Positions 51,989-63,071 of a stretch of DNA of 64,000 bases are shown here, in pieces (within the stretch, counting starts at the first letter, position 1; each line of letters begins with the position of its first letter). This DNA is from Halolamina sediminis (GTDB taxonomy: Archaea; Halobacteriota; Halobacteria; Halobacteriales; Haloferacaceae), in NCBI RefSeq assembly GCF_001282785.1, contig NZ_CVUA01000001.1, forward strand, positions 1,798,001 to 1,862,000, given 5' to 3'. The notes beneath the pieces were generated by a model. It ran no database searches. It had not been told where the DNA came from and saw only the letters and a program-made list of their open reading frames with translations. The position numbers and the translations under genes are program-made.

Positions 51989-52234
51989 ATGGCCCAGATC
52001 GAAGTCGACCTGCCCGACCGTATCACCGGCGAACTCGACCGACTCGTCGAATCCGGCGAGTTCCTGAACCGTGAGCGTGCCGTCGAGGACTTGCTCCAGC
52101 GCGGCGTCTCCGCCTACGACATCGAGGAGGAGCCCACCGAGGAACTGGACAGCGACCTGTTCACCCAGACCGTCGAGGACCAGCAGGACCCCGCGATGCA
52201 GGAGGGAAGCAACGAGGACGAACCGACGTTCTGA
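51989..52234 (+). CDS. Ribbon-helix-helix (CopG/DUF7120-like) protein
   Basis: 81 residues. AQIEVDLPDRITGELDRLVE and SGEFLNRERAVEDLLQRGVS make the beta-helix-helix DNA-binding fold. The acidic C-terminus (EEEPTEELDSDLFTQTVEDQ) is disordered. Similar small proteins are conserved in haloarchaea as putative transcription factors. The 3' end is followed by a T-run (ctttttcc at 52253-52260) that may terminate it. Confidence 0.82.
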   Translation: MAQIEVDLPDRITGELDRLVESGEFLNRERAVEDLLQRGVSAYDIEEEPTEELDSDLFTQTVEDQQDPAMQEGSNEDEPTF

Positions 52235-52326
52235 GCGCTCCCGCCGTCCCAGCTTTTTCCACGCGTCGTCGTTCCCCGAGCGTCGACGCCACGCTCGCTA
52301 CCGAGCAGTGACTACCGGGCGTAGAA

Positions 52327-52450
52327 GCAAGTAAGGAGGACGACGCCCGATGTGGGGCGGGCGAACGTGAAGATCACGCCGGACCGTTGGGATGTGGGGT
52401 GGGGGATGCCGGAATGCGTCGGCGGAACGGTCCAGTGTCCTCCTTACTGC
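52327..52450 (-). ncRNA. Candidate structured RNA, 124 nt, five helices
   Basis: The ends pair as P1: GTAAGGAGGAC (52331-52341) with GTCCTCCTTAC (52437-52447), extended outward by one A-T and two G-C pairs around a bulged A to 52327/52450. Inside lie P2 CGCCCG-N8-CGGGCG (52344-52363), P3 CGTGA-AGA-TCACG (52366-52378), P4 GGACCGTT (52381-52388) with AACGGTCC (52426-52433), and P5 GCCG-N8-CGGC (52408-52423). On the reverse strand TTAAATA (52475-52481) lies 27 bases before 52450, so a transcript would begin at the base of P1. CCCCACATC appears twice in loops. It is not a tRNA or 5S RNA. A small palindromic mobile element is the alternative reading. Confidence 0.6.
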
Positions 52451-52826
52451 ATCGAAACTAACGGGCTGCTGCATTATTTAACTGTCGGCTATACTGACCG
52501 AGCTGAAAGCTCACAGGGGCTATCAGGTCATCAGTTAGTCGGCGCCCCGTCGGGAAGCCGTTCGTCGTCGTCGGCTCGGGTCCGCCGTCGACCGCGGTGT
52601 CGGTAGTCTGCCGACGCGTCTGGTCCCTCGGTAGAACCGATGGCTTCCCCCATTTTCGGGAGACGTACCGGCCTCCTCTCAACGTCTATCCTCGTTGTTC
52701 AGCTGTGATCAGTGTTGCTCGCCCACAGTGCCCTCAAACAGCGTCTAAAACACCGGCTACATGGCCGTATACGCGATAGGAGGACCTGTGGTTACGCATT
52801 AATCGAAAAAGTGACTGTGCCTATTA
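52451..52826. other. Intergenic, no gene recognised
   Basis: About 375 bp of lower GC. One reverse frame of 74 codons (52458-52682) is open but has no family resemblance and is arginine-rich. It is too short and odd to call. It contains the putative reverse-strand TATA element (52475-52481) of the RNA candidate and, to the right, the start of the katG control region. Confidence 0.5.
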
Positions 52827-52840
52827 GAAAATATATTTTC
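52827..52840 (+). promoter_or_regulatory. GAAAATATATTTTC palindrome upstream of katG
   Basis: A perfect 14 bp palindrome 106-119 bases before the katG ATG, inside an AT-rich block (about 52800-52880) that stands out from the surrounding DNA. A likely binding site for a peroxide or metal regulator; none is encoded next to it. Confidence 0.5.
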
Positions 52841-52861
52841 ATAGTGGCTATTTTGATTTAA

Positions 52862-55105
<2,244 letters not shown>

Positions 55106-55120
55106 ACGCGACACCCTCAG

Positions 55121-55138
55121 TTTTCGAGTTTTTCTTCG
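55121..55138 (+). terminator. T-rich terminator after katG
   Basis: TTTTCGAGTTTTTCTTCG starts 15 bases after the katG stop; stacked T-runs are the usual archaeal termination signal. Confidence 0.6.
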
Positions 55139-55263
55139 ACGGTTAGCCGCCGGGCTCGGGAGTGGAAGGCGGCGAGTACACAACAGGAGCCGGCCTGGGG
55201 ACCGGACCATTGTCACATACCACAACTATATGCCCACCGGGAAGCCAGGGGAATCACATCGAG

Positions 55264-56375
55264 ATGGCCGACACCGACGGTGCCGAACGGGGGTGGGCGC
55301 CGCCCCGACTGGTGAGGCTGGTTCCACACCTCGTTTTCGCCGCGGCGGGCTGGTGCTGTTCGTCGGGCTCTCCCAGTTCGCGCTGCTGCTGCTCGACGGC
55401 GGGTCGGCGACGATCGCGCTGCTCGATCTGGTGTTCATCGGCGGCCCGGGGGCGATACTCGTGTACGCCGGCTACTGGCTTCCGGGGTCGGAGATACCCG
55501 CGAACTACTACCCCCGAATCCTCGGCTGGATCAGCGGCGGCGTGGCCGTGATGTTCGGCTTCATCCTGCTGTGCGACCTCCACCCGGGCGTCAGCGCCGA
55601 TTGGTCCGTCGGAACCCAGGCCATCGCGCTGATGATCGGCTCGATCGGCGGGCTGATGATCGGCGTCGAGCAGACGACCGCGAGGGTCCGCGCCGAGGAG
55701 CTCGAAACGCGGGCCCGCGAACTCACCGAACAGGAGCGCCGGCTCACCCGGCAGAACGAACAGTTAGAGCAGTTCGCCGACGTTGTCTCCCACGACCTGC
55801 GGAACCCGCTGAACGTCGCACAGGGCCGGCTGACGCTTGCCCAGGAGGAGTGTGACAGCGAGCACCTCGACGACGTCGATCAGGCCCACGCTCGGATGGA
55901 AACACTCATCGAGGACCTGCTCACGCTGTCCCGGCAGGGGGACACCGCCGTCGATCCGGAGCCGATCGACCTCGCGACCGTGGCCCGGAACTGTTGGTCG
56001 AACGTAAAAACGGGCGACGCCGAGCTGTCGGTCGCCCTCGACCGAGCCATCCTCGCCGACGAGAGCCGCGTGAAACAGCTCCTGGAGGACCTCGTTCGGA
56101 ACGCGATCGAACACGGGGCGGCGGGGGAGCCCGTGACGATCACCGTCGGGGAGCTGCCCGAGGGGTTCTACGTCGAGGACACCGGGCCCGGGATCCCCGA
56201 GCCGGAGCGCGGCGACGTGTTCGAGGCCGGCTACTCGACCAACCGGAACGGGACGGGGTTCGGTCTGAGCATCGTCGCGGAAGTCGTCGACGCCCACGGG
56301 TGGGAGATCAGCGTCGTCGAGGGGACAGAGGGGGGCGCCCGGTTCGAGATCACCGGCGTCGAGTTCGCCGGATAG
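55264..56375 (+). CDS. Membrane sensor histidine kinase, apparent frameshift near 55350
   Basis: Two frames join: MADTDGAERGWAPP...PHLVFAAAG from ATG 55264, then GLVLFVGLSQFALLLLDGG in another frame that runs to the stop. A single missing base around cgcggcgggctgg (about 55340-55353) would explain this. The predicted product has four membrane helices, a coiled linker, HisKA with VVSHDLRNPLN and an HATPase ending NAIEHGA...DTGPGIP...GFGLSIV. ATG 55264 fits a TATA-like actatat some 35 bases upstream. If the shift is real, GTG 55353 could restart a shortened but active kinase. A sequencing error is equally possible. Confidence 0.75.
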
Positions 56376-56382
56376 CCGTCGG

Positions 56383-57070
56383 TCAGGCCCACCGCCCGGC
56401 GATCCCGACCGCACCGGCGCCGGCGACGAGAAACGCCGGCTCGTACGTCCCGAGCGCGTCGTACGTCGCGCCCGCGGCGGCGGGCGCGAGCAGCCCTGAA
56501 ACCGCGAACGCCACGGAAACGAGGCCGAACACCGCGTTGATGTTCTCGCGACCGAACAGCGCCGCGACCAGCGGCGACAGCAGCGCGCCGTTGCCGCCGT
56601 AGGCCAGCCCGAACACGAGTGCGAACGCGCCGACCCCGGCCGTCGACGACGCGACCGCCAGCCACAGCGTCGCCAGCCCCATCACCACGGAACAGGCCAC
56701 AAACACCCGTACCCGCCCAACGGTGTCGGCGACGTGCCCGATCGCGACGCGGCCGAGCGCGCTCGTGAGGCCGACCGTCGCCAGCGCCCACGGTCCGACC
56801 GCGGCCGGCAGGCCCATCCCCGACGCGTAGAGCACGAGATGTGCGAGGACGGCGTACAGCGAGCCATAGATCAGCACCCAGCCCGCCCGCTCAGAGGTAG
56901 ATCGCAACCGTCTGGACGGCGAACGCGAGCGAGGCTGGCCCACGCGCGCCGCCGAAGGCGTCAACGATCCGTTCGAGGAAAACCCCGAAGGAGTAGCTCA
57001 GGCCGAAAACGACGAACGTCCCCAGAAACGAGGCCGCGACGACCGCCCAGCCGTAGTACGGACGCCGCAT
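56383..57070 (-). pseudogene. Internally deleted MFS transporter
   Basis: The N-terminal fragment RRPYYGWAVVAASFLGTFVV...GPASLAFAVQTVAIYL (57070-56891) looks like the start of an oxalate/formate-type MFS protein and then hits a stop. In another frame, RAGWVLIYGSLYAVLAHLVL...GRVAIGHVADTVGRVRV (about 56884-56383) gives its C-terminal half. Some 150 residues covering helices 2-6 and the central loop are gone, so no working transporter is possible. Substrate of the ancestor unknown. Confidence 0.75.
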
Positions 57071-57145
57071 CGGTAACGGGCTGTCCCGCCGGGAAGAAAA
57101 CGGTTCGGTCGGGATGTCCCCACCCCCAGCCCGCATCTCGGCCAG

Positions 57146-59998
57146 TCAGTAGCTGTAACTGTCCACGGTTTCGCCGTCGGCGTCGGCCAGGGTCGCCGTA
57201 TCTCCGCCGTTGTTCCAGACGTAGCCTTCATCCCAGTTCCGGAGGATATCGGCGTCGGGGACCGTGCCGCCAGACTTCCCGTCGTTGGAGACGACGACCG
57301 TCTCGCCCGCACCGAGCGCGGTGGCGGGGAACGTGTAGGTATGGTCGGCCGCGTCGCCAACGCTCCAGTTCTCCATCTCGACGGTGGCCGAGCCGGTGTT
57401 CTCCATCAGCACGTACTCGGTTTCACCGCTGACTTCGACGATAGTGACGCTCGGACTCTCGCCGCCGCCGTCCGTTGACGCCGTGAACGGGTCGAACAGC
57501 TCCGTCCCGTCGGCGAAGTTCGTGGTCGCCGGGTTGCTCGCCCCGGCGAGGTTGTCGTCGCCGTCGGTGACCGCGGTAGTAGTGAAGCCGACGTCGGCGT
57601 CGAGATCGGCGAGGAGTGGGTCGAAGTTGCCGAGCGCATCGGTGTCCGCGGCGGTCCCCAACAGGACGATCGCGCCGCCGGCGTCCGCGAACGTCGTGAT
57701 ACGGTCGCGCTCGTCGGTGGAGAGCGCCTCCGTCGGCGTCGAGACGACCAGGGCGCTCGCGACCGTCTCGTCGCCGTCGAGCAGTGCGGGGCCGTTGTCG
57801 TCCAGCAGGTCGTTGGTGGGCTGGAACGCGATCGAGTCGAGCGCGGCCGTGGACTGGCCTTCGAGGTAGCGCTGGTAGTAGGCGGCGTCCTCGGCGGCGA
57901 TCGAGAAGCCGGCATTGAACTGGCCGTGGCCGCCGTCGATCAGCACGCGCCCGTCGATGCCGCCTGCGAGGCGGTCGATCACGTTGGTCAGGAACGGGTA
58001 CTGGCCGTAGCCCTCGATGCCGGGGCCACCCTCGTCCGACTCGAACTCCTCGTCGACGATCGGCCCGCCGAGGACTGCAACGCCGGCGTCGTCGTCGAGC
58101 GCGACGAGCGGGTCGTCGCCCTCGGAGGAGACGACGGTCGTGCCACCCGACACCGCGACCGGCTCGGGGAAGAACAGCGACTCGACGGCCGAATCGCCGG
58201 ACTCCGGCACCGCGCTCGTGTCGGAGACGGACCAGAGGTTCGTGCCGGCGTCACGTGCGGCCCGCTCGTGGTCCCAGTACCGATCGTGGTTCGCGAACCC
58301 CGAGGAGTAGAGCCGGGCGTAGCCGTCTTCGATCACGCGTTCGTTGTACACGTCGCCGTTGGGGAGTTCGAGATACCCCAGCAGGCGCCCGTAGCTCCCA
58401 CGAAGCGGCTCGTTGTCGTCGAACGTGAGCGTGACCGTCTCGCCGTTCAGGAGATCCTCCGCGTACGCCGAGGCGGCGTCGGCCTCCTCCCGGAGCGCAT
58501 CGCCGTCGGTGACGCCCTCGTACTCTTCGATCCGCTCCTCGGTGTCGCCCGTCTCGGCCGTGTCGACGCCGAGGATCCGAACGGTCTTTTCGGTGCCGTC
58601 GGCGAACTGGACGTCGGCCGTGTCGCCGTCCGCGACGCTGACAACGTCCACCTCGTAGGACTCGTCACGATCCAGTTCGAGACCAATCCCCGCGCGTTCC
58701 CCAAACAGGCTGGGATGGTCGTCGGTGTTGAACTGTGTCGTCGTGAACGCGAAGTCGCCGTCACCGTTCAACACCTGATTGTCGTTGAACCGGATCGCCG
58801 TCGACAGCGCCGCCGCGATCTCGTTGAGGTTGCTCGTCGCGTCGAAGTTGTTGTAGTCGGACTGATCCATGAGGACGACCAGCCCGCCGTCGTCGGCAAA
58901 CGACGCGAGCGCCTCGAGCTCCGCGTCCGAGAACGTGTCCGCGGGGGAGGTGATCACGACACCGTCAGCGTCGGCCAGATCGGCCGCGATGTCGGTGGTC
59001 GCCGACAGCGTGTAGTCGGCGTCCTCGACGTACGTCTCGATCGCGGTGTGTGCCGCCAGATCGTAGAACTGCCCGTGGCCCTCGTCCCAGAGTACCGTCC
59101 CCGACCCCAGCTCGCGGTCGAAGAGATTCAGGAACAGCTCGTCGTTACCGTACTGGGCGAACGCCGTGTCGTCTTGGACGAACGGGACGCCGGCCGCGAA
59201 GATCCCGTCGTCGTACGCCATCAGCGGCAACGGGTCGTCGTCGCCGTAAGGAACGGAGTCGCCGTTGCCGTCCTCATCGACGGACTGTGCACCGGCCTCG
59301 GCCCTAACGACGATTTGTTCGTCAGTGAGGCCACCGGGGTCGCCCGGCAGTTCGCCGTCGGGGAGCGAGCCCGGGGTGTCGGTACCGAGCAAGCTGGCCG
59401 TCGAGTCGAAGCTGAGCGTCCCGATCAGCTCCTCCGGGACGGGCTCGGACTCCTCGTCGCCCCCGTCGTCGGACCCGTCCTGTGGCGGCTCCCCTGCGCC
59501 GTGGATCGTCAGGTCCACGTCGTAGCTGTCGGTCGATATCTCGGTCGTGTCGATGTAGACGCCCAAGGGGATCGACTCCCCGATACCCAGCTCTACTGCA
59601 TCACCTTCCGAGAACTGCGTGTCACGGTTCGAGTGAGTGTAGAGATAGAACGCCCCGTCGGCGAACGTCGACGACTCGACGCTCGTCCAGACGTACGTCG
59701 ACGACGTTCCCTGGTTCTGGACCCACAGCGTGTCGTCGAACGTGTACGTCGAGTCTCCGCCGACGCCCACCCCACCGTTGCTGTTGCCGCTGAAGTCTAG
59801 CACCACCTGTCCGTCGTCCTCGTCGACGAACGCCCCGTTCTGGTCACCCGGCCCCAACGCGAGGTAGGCGTTCGAGTCGCCCGTGACGGTGACCTCCGCC
59901 TGTCGATTCGCCTCCACTGTCGAGAACGCGCCGGATCCGAGAGCCATGCTCGTTCCCGCCGCCGTCCCGACCCCGATGAGTAGATTACGCCGTTTCAT
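57146..59998 (-). CDS. Secreted multidomain protein with staphylococcal-nuclease and lamin-tail domains
   Basis: 950 residues. A Tat-less or atypical signal KRRNLLIGVGTAAGTSMALG with AFST, then a DUF1102-like domain (about 25-165), a D/E/S-rich linker, and a GATase/DUF4350-like domain (about 200-440, with LWDEGHGQFYD). A staphylococcal-nuclease domain follows (about 448-590), in which DGDT, VRILGVDTAE and YGRLLGYL keep the Arg, Glu and Arg of the active site. A second DUF4350-like domain (about 600-840, VLIDGGHGQFN) and a lamin-tail domain (about 846-950) end it. Probably an extracellular or surface nuclease. Translation starts 46 bases after a strong leader hairpin. Confidence 0.85.
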   Translation of the reverse strand: MKRRNLLIGVGTAAGTSMALGSGAFSTVEANRQAEVTVTGDSNAYLALGPGDQNGAFVDEDDGQVVLDFSGNSNGGVGVGGDSTYTFDDTLWVQNQGTSSTYVWTSVESSTFADGAFYLYTHSNRDTQFSEGDAVELGIGESIPLGVYIDTTEISTDSYDVDLTIHGAGEPPQDGSDDGGDEESEPVPEELIGTLSFDSTASLLGTDTPGSLPDGELPGDPGGLTDEQIVVRAEAGAQSVDEDGNGDSVPYGDDDPLPLMAYDDGIFAAGVPFVQDDTAFAQYGNDELFLNLFDRELGSGTVLWDEGHGQFYDLAAHTAIETYVEDADYTLSATTDIAADLADADGVVITSPADTFSDAELEALASFADDGGLVVLMDQSDYNNFDATSNLNEIAAALSTAIRFNDNQVLNGDGDFAFTTTQFNTDDHPSLFGERAGIGLELDRDESYEVDVVSVADGDTADVQFADGTEKTVRILGVDTAETGDTEERIEEYEGVTDGDALREEADAASAYAEDLLNGETVTLTFDDNEPLRGSYGRLLGYLELPNGDVYNERVIEDGYARLYSSGFANHDRYWDHERAARDAGTNLWSVSDTSAVPESGDSAVESLFFPEPVAVSGGTTVVSSEGDDPLVALDDDAGVAVLGGPIVDEEFESDEGGPGIEGYGQYPFLTNVIDRLAGGIDGRVLIDGGHGQFNAGFSIAAEDAAYYQRYLEGQSTAALDSIAFQPTNDLLDDNGPALLDGDETVASALVVSTPTEALSTDERDRITTFADAGGAIVLLGTAADTDALGNFDPLLADLDADVGFTTTAVTDGDDNLAGASNPATTNFADGTELFDPFTASTDGGGESPSVTIVEVSGETEYVLMENTGSATVEMENWSVGDAADHTYTFPATALGAGETVVVSNDGKSGGTVPDADILRNWDEGYVWNNGGDTATLADADGETVDSYSY

Positions 59999-60043
59999 TG
60001 GTGTCTCCCCGAACTGGCCGCTCCGACCGCCCGGGATACCGCC

Positions 60044-60063
60044 GACGGTCCACACGGACCGTC
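60044..60063 (-). promoter_or_regulatory. 8 bp leader hairpin before the nuclease gene
   Basis: GACGGTCC-ACAC-GGACCGTC, perfectly paired with a 4-base loop, 46 bases before ATG 59998. A reverse-strand TATA-like tattatatagg (about 60112-60122) predicts a transcript start near 60090, so the hairpin lies in an unusually long 5' leader. Could affect translation or processing. The remaining DNA to 60221 holds no gene. Confidence 0.55.
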
Positions 60064-60221
60064 CACGTGTCTGACATTCGCAAAGAAACGTGGATAAACG
60101 TAGCTATTACCCCTATATAATACCTACAAACATGAGATACTGCGATGGACGGCTCGCTACCCAAACAGCGACGCAACCCCAGAGAACGACCACCGACGAG
60201 GACGGAACTCTCCCGTCGTGA

Positions 60222-60467
60222 TCAGTACGGCACTGCGTACAGCACGATCGCGAGGAACGGGACCAGCGCCAGCAGCATCGCGATCGCGTAGCCGAACATC
60301 TCCCGCGCTTTCACGCCGGTGATTGCCAGCAACGGCAGCGCCCAGAACGGGTTCAGCAGGTTCGTGTGGGCGTCGCCGACCGCGTACGCGATCGTCGCCT
60401 GCCCGTAGGGAACGCCGAGATCCTGTGCAGCCTGCAGCACCGAGGGGCCGACGACTCTCACGCCCAC
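60222..60467 (-). pseudogene. C-terminal remnant of an AtoE-type short-chain fatty acid transporter
   Basis: About 81 codons with GVPYGQATIAYAVGDAHTNL, LLNPFWALPLLAITGVKARE and a last membrane helix, matching the conserved end of AtoE/TIGR00366 family proteins, which run to about 450 residues. Nothing resembling the rest lies upstream; the next gene begins within 110 bp on the other strand. A 5'-truncated relic. Confidence 0.7.
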
Positions 60468-60571
60468 CGGTCCCGCGACGGAACGTATCCGCTCAGTCCG
60501 ACTTCTCAGGCGGGTGCAGGCTTCCGTGTGAACGCCGAACTATTGATACGCTGTCAGTGCTACGTGTTCGT

Positions 60572-60814
60572 ATGGACAATTCGATCCAACAGCTCCGGGA
60601 CTTCGGGACGCGATCGCTGGTGCTCCACGGGCTGATGGGGCTCTCGTTCGTCTGTGCGGTCGCCTCGGCGTTCACACTCTCCGGACAGGTGGGGCTGGTG
60701 TCGTTCGTCGCCTTCGTCAACCTCACCGCGGGGCTGTGGATCTCCCACTCCGTCCACTCGCTGGGTAACTCCTTCACCGACGACGACTACGACGGGGTGT
60801 TGAGCCACCTATGA
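60572..60814 (+). CDS. 80-residue two-helix membrane protein
   Basis: Two hydrophobic helices (about 18-37 and 45-62), acidic C-terminus (TDDDYDGVLSHL). ATG 60572. The stop overlaps the start of the next gene by 4 bp, giving a coupled pair of small membrane proteins. No family recognised. Confidence 0.7.
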   Translation: MDNSIQQLRDFGTRSLVLHGLMGLSFVCAVASAFTLSGQVGLVSFVAFVNLTAGLWISHSVHSLGNSFTDDDYDGVLSHL

Positions 60815-61125
60815 GCAGTTCCCCTGGCATCTTCGACGACGTGGCTTGGGAGCGGTTCCTCCGCATCGGCGCGCTCATCGCGTTCGTCACGGCGACGTTC
60901 GTCTTCACCGCCTCCGAAATACTTCCGGGCGACCTGTCGACGATCGCGATCGGCGCCATCGGGTCGGTCGGGGTCGTGACCGCGATCATCGGCTTCCTGA
61001 TCGCCGCGGCGTCGACGTTCGACCACGCCGAGGAGCGGGCCGAAGGCGCCTCGAATCCGGAAGCCGACCCCAACCGAGAGCGAGACGAGAGTCCGCGAGC
61101 GAGCGACAGCAAAGAAGCCGAGTAG
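60811..61125 (+). CDS. 104-residue membrane protein with charged tail
   Basis: Two membrane helices (about 18-36 and 45-68), the second glycine/isoleucine-rich (AIGAIGSVGVVTAIIGFLIA), then a 35-residue charged tail (HAEERAEGASNPEADP). Coupled to the preceding gene by a 4 bp overlap. They may form one complex. Function unknown. Confidence 0.72.
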   Translation: MSSSPGIFDDVAWERFLRIGALIAFVTATFVFTASEILPGDLSTIAIGAIGSVGVVTAIIGFLIAAASTFDHAEERAEGASNPEADPNRERDESPRASDSKEAE

Positions 61126-61166
61126 GCCGTCCCGGGAACGATCGGCCGAACCGTGGGCGCCGTCGC

Positions 61167-63011
61167 CTACAGTTCGGGCGTCGTCGTCGCCTGCGGTAGC
61201 CGACGCTTGAGGAAGTCATCCAGCGTGCGCAGCATCCGGATCTTCTGGTCGATGTCCGAGGAGGCGTGGCCCTCCTCGCCGAGCTCGACGTATTCGTAGT
61301 CCGCGTCTTCGCCTTCCTCGAACCCGGCTTCCTCCAGCGCGTCCCGGAAGATTCGGGCCTGCGAGACGGGGACGCGGCGGTCGTTGACGCCGTGGACCAT
61401 CAGCAGCGGCGCCGCGAGGTTCTCGACGTGGGTCACCGGCGAGCGCTCCCGGTAGAGCTCGGGGTTCTCCGTGGGCGTGCCGAGGTACTTCTCCATGAGC
61501 TCGGTCCGGAAGTGCGGCATCGTGTTCTCGAACATGTCTTCCAGATCGGTCACGCCGATCCACGCGATCCCCGCGGCGTACAGCTCGGGGTACTGGACCA
61601 TCTGCCAGTACGCCGAGTAGCCGCCGTAGGAGCCGCCGAACACGACGACGCGCTCCTCGTCGACCCAGTCCTCGGCGGTGACCTGTCGGACGGCCTCGGC
61701 GATGTCCGCCTGCTCGCCGCCGCCCCAGTCGTCGTAGAGGCGCTCGACGAACTCCCGGCCCCGACCGGTCGAGCCGCGATAGTTCACTTTCAGCACCGAG
61801 TACCCCCGTGAGAGCAGGAACTGGGTGTACATGTCGAACGTCTTGTAGTCCGCGGCTCGGGGGCCACCGTGAGGGTTGACCACCAGCGGCGACGGCCGTT
61901 CGCCGGAGTCGTACAGCAGCGCGCCGATCTCGAGGCTGTCGTGGCTCTCGAAGGTGAAGTACTCGGCCGGGACGAAGCGGGCGGGGTCGAACTCGCCGTA
62001 CTCCGCGGCCAGTAGCGTCTCCGTCCCGCCCGTCCTGAGGTCGTGGGCCAGCAGGTCCGACCGGCTGTCGGAGGTGGTGTGGTTCACGAGCACGCGGTCG
62101 CCGTCGAGGGCCGGGGCACGGGCGCCGGAGAACGCGGCGACGCCCTCGGGTACGTCGAGTTCGCGGCTCTCGCCGCTCTCGATGTCGTACACCAGCGGCA
62201 CGACCGCAGCATCGCGGGTCCGGAGCGCGAGGAACCGCTCGCCGTCGGGGAGGAACGCCACCGGGCTCTCCTCGGCGGTCAGATCGCCGAACCACGCCAC
62301 GTCGTCGCTCTCCAGATCGTAGACGCCACAGCGACTGAAGTTCTCGGTGTTGTCCGAGACCAGCAGGCGGCCGCCGTCGGGACTCCAGTCGGCGAAGCTG
62401 GCCTCGGCGCCGTCCTCGCCGATGTGGAGGTTCCGCGGGTCGGAGCCGTCGGCGGCGGCGACGTACACGTCCTGATTGTTGTAGTCGTCGGACTCGTTGG
62501 TCGTGTACGCCAGCCGATCGACGTCGGGCGAGAAACCGCCGCTGCCGGCCGCACGGTCGTAGTCGGTCAGCTTCGACACCTCACCCGAGGGGAGGTCGTA
62601 CGCGAAGAGGTTCATCTGGCCGTCGCGGTTCGAGCCAAGCAGGAGCGTCTCGCCGTCGTCGGCCACCTCGACCAGCGCGGTCTGCCCGTCAAGCTCGGTG
62701 AGCTGTTCGACCTCGCCCTCCCGCTCGCCGCGGACGCCGATCCGGTAGATGTCGTTCTGCTCGTTACCGCCCTCGTCGTCGTGAAAGTACACCCAGTCGC
62801 CGTCGGCGCTCCAGTCGACGTGCCAGCGGGCGTTGCGGGGCACTTCGCCGTCGCTGATCTGTCGGCGCTCGCCGGTCTCCACGTCGAGGACGTGGAGTTC
62901 GTTCCGGCCGGTGACGTCGTAGTAGAGGGCGACGCGGTCGCCGTCGGGGGACGCGACGGCGTGCTGGAAGCTCGGAAGGCTCGCGAGGCGTTCGAGGAAG
63001 TCGTCTGCCAT
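61167..63011 (-). CDS. S9 family peptidase (dipeptidyl/acylaminoacyl type)
   Basis: 614 residues. Beta-propeller N-domain and hydrolase C-domain with Ser461 in FGGSYGGYS, Asp544 in VNDRRVP and His582 in EEGHAS. Shorter, and distinct from the close pair at 4531 and 42884: GGPRAADY replaces their GGPxSYD region. ATG 63011 starts MADDFLERLASLP; an in-frame GTG six bases upstream is less likely. No secretion signal. A dyad TGACTG-AA-CAGTCA lies 33-46 bases upstream. Broad-specificity peptidase of the cytoplasm. Confidence 0.92.
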   Translation of the reverse strand: MADDFLERLASLPSFQHAVASPDGDRVALYYDVTGRNELHVLDVETGERRQISDGEVPRNARWHVDWSADGDWVYFHDDEGGNEQNDIYRIGVRGEREGEVEQLTELDGQTALVEVADDGETLLLGSNRDGQMNLFAYDLPSGEVSKLTDYDRAAGSGGFSPDVDRLAYTTNESDDYNNQDVYVAAADGSDPRNLHIGEDGAEASFADWSPDGGRLLVSDNTENFSRCGVYDLESDDVAWFGDLTAEESPVAFLPDGERFLALRTRDAAVVPLVYDIESGESRELDVPEGVAAFSGARAPALDGDRVLVNHTTSDSRSDLLAHDLRTGGTETLLAAEYGEFDPARFVPAEYFTFESHDSLEIGALLYDSGERPSPLVVNPHGGPRAADYKTFDMYTQFLLSRGYSVLKVNYRGSTGRGREFVERLYDDWGGGEQADIAEAVRQVTAEDWVDEERVVVFGGSYGGYSAYWQMVQYPELYAAGIAWIGVTDLEDMFENTMPHFRTELMEKYLGTPTENPELYRERSPVTHVENLAAPLLMVHGVNDRRVPVSQARIFRDALEEAGFEEGEDADYEYVELGEEGHASSDIDQKIRMLRTLDDFLKRRLPQATTTPEL

Positions 63012-63043
63012 AGCCACACTCTCTCACCCCGGGGGTAAAGTGT

Positions 63044-63057
63044 TGACTGAACAGTCA
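63044..63057 (-). promoter_or_regulatory. TGACTG-AA-CAGTCA operator candidate
   Basis: A perfect 6+6 dyad 33-46 bases before the S9 peptidase start, where the core promoter should be. Symmetry and spacing look like a TetR-type site, but the regulator is not encoded nearby. Stands between the peptidase and the end of the helicase gene. Confidence 0.45.
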
Positions 63058-63071
63058 GTATGGGCCGGCTT

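Noticed and set aside
52327-52450. Inverted ends as a small insertion element
   Set aside because: No target duplication and four further nested helices make an RNA more likely; kept as the alternative explanation.
52458-52682. Possible transposase remnant
   Set aside because: A 74-codon frame with basic residues, but no DDE or other transposase motif and no terminal inverted repeats.
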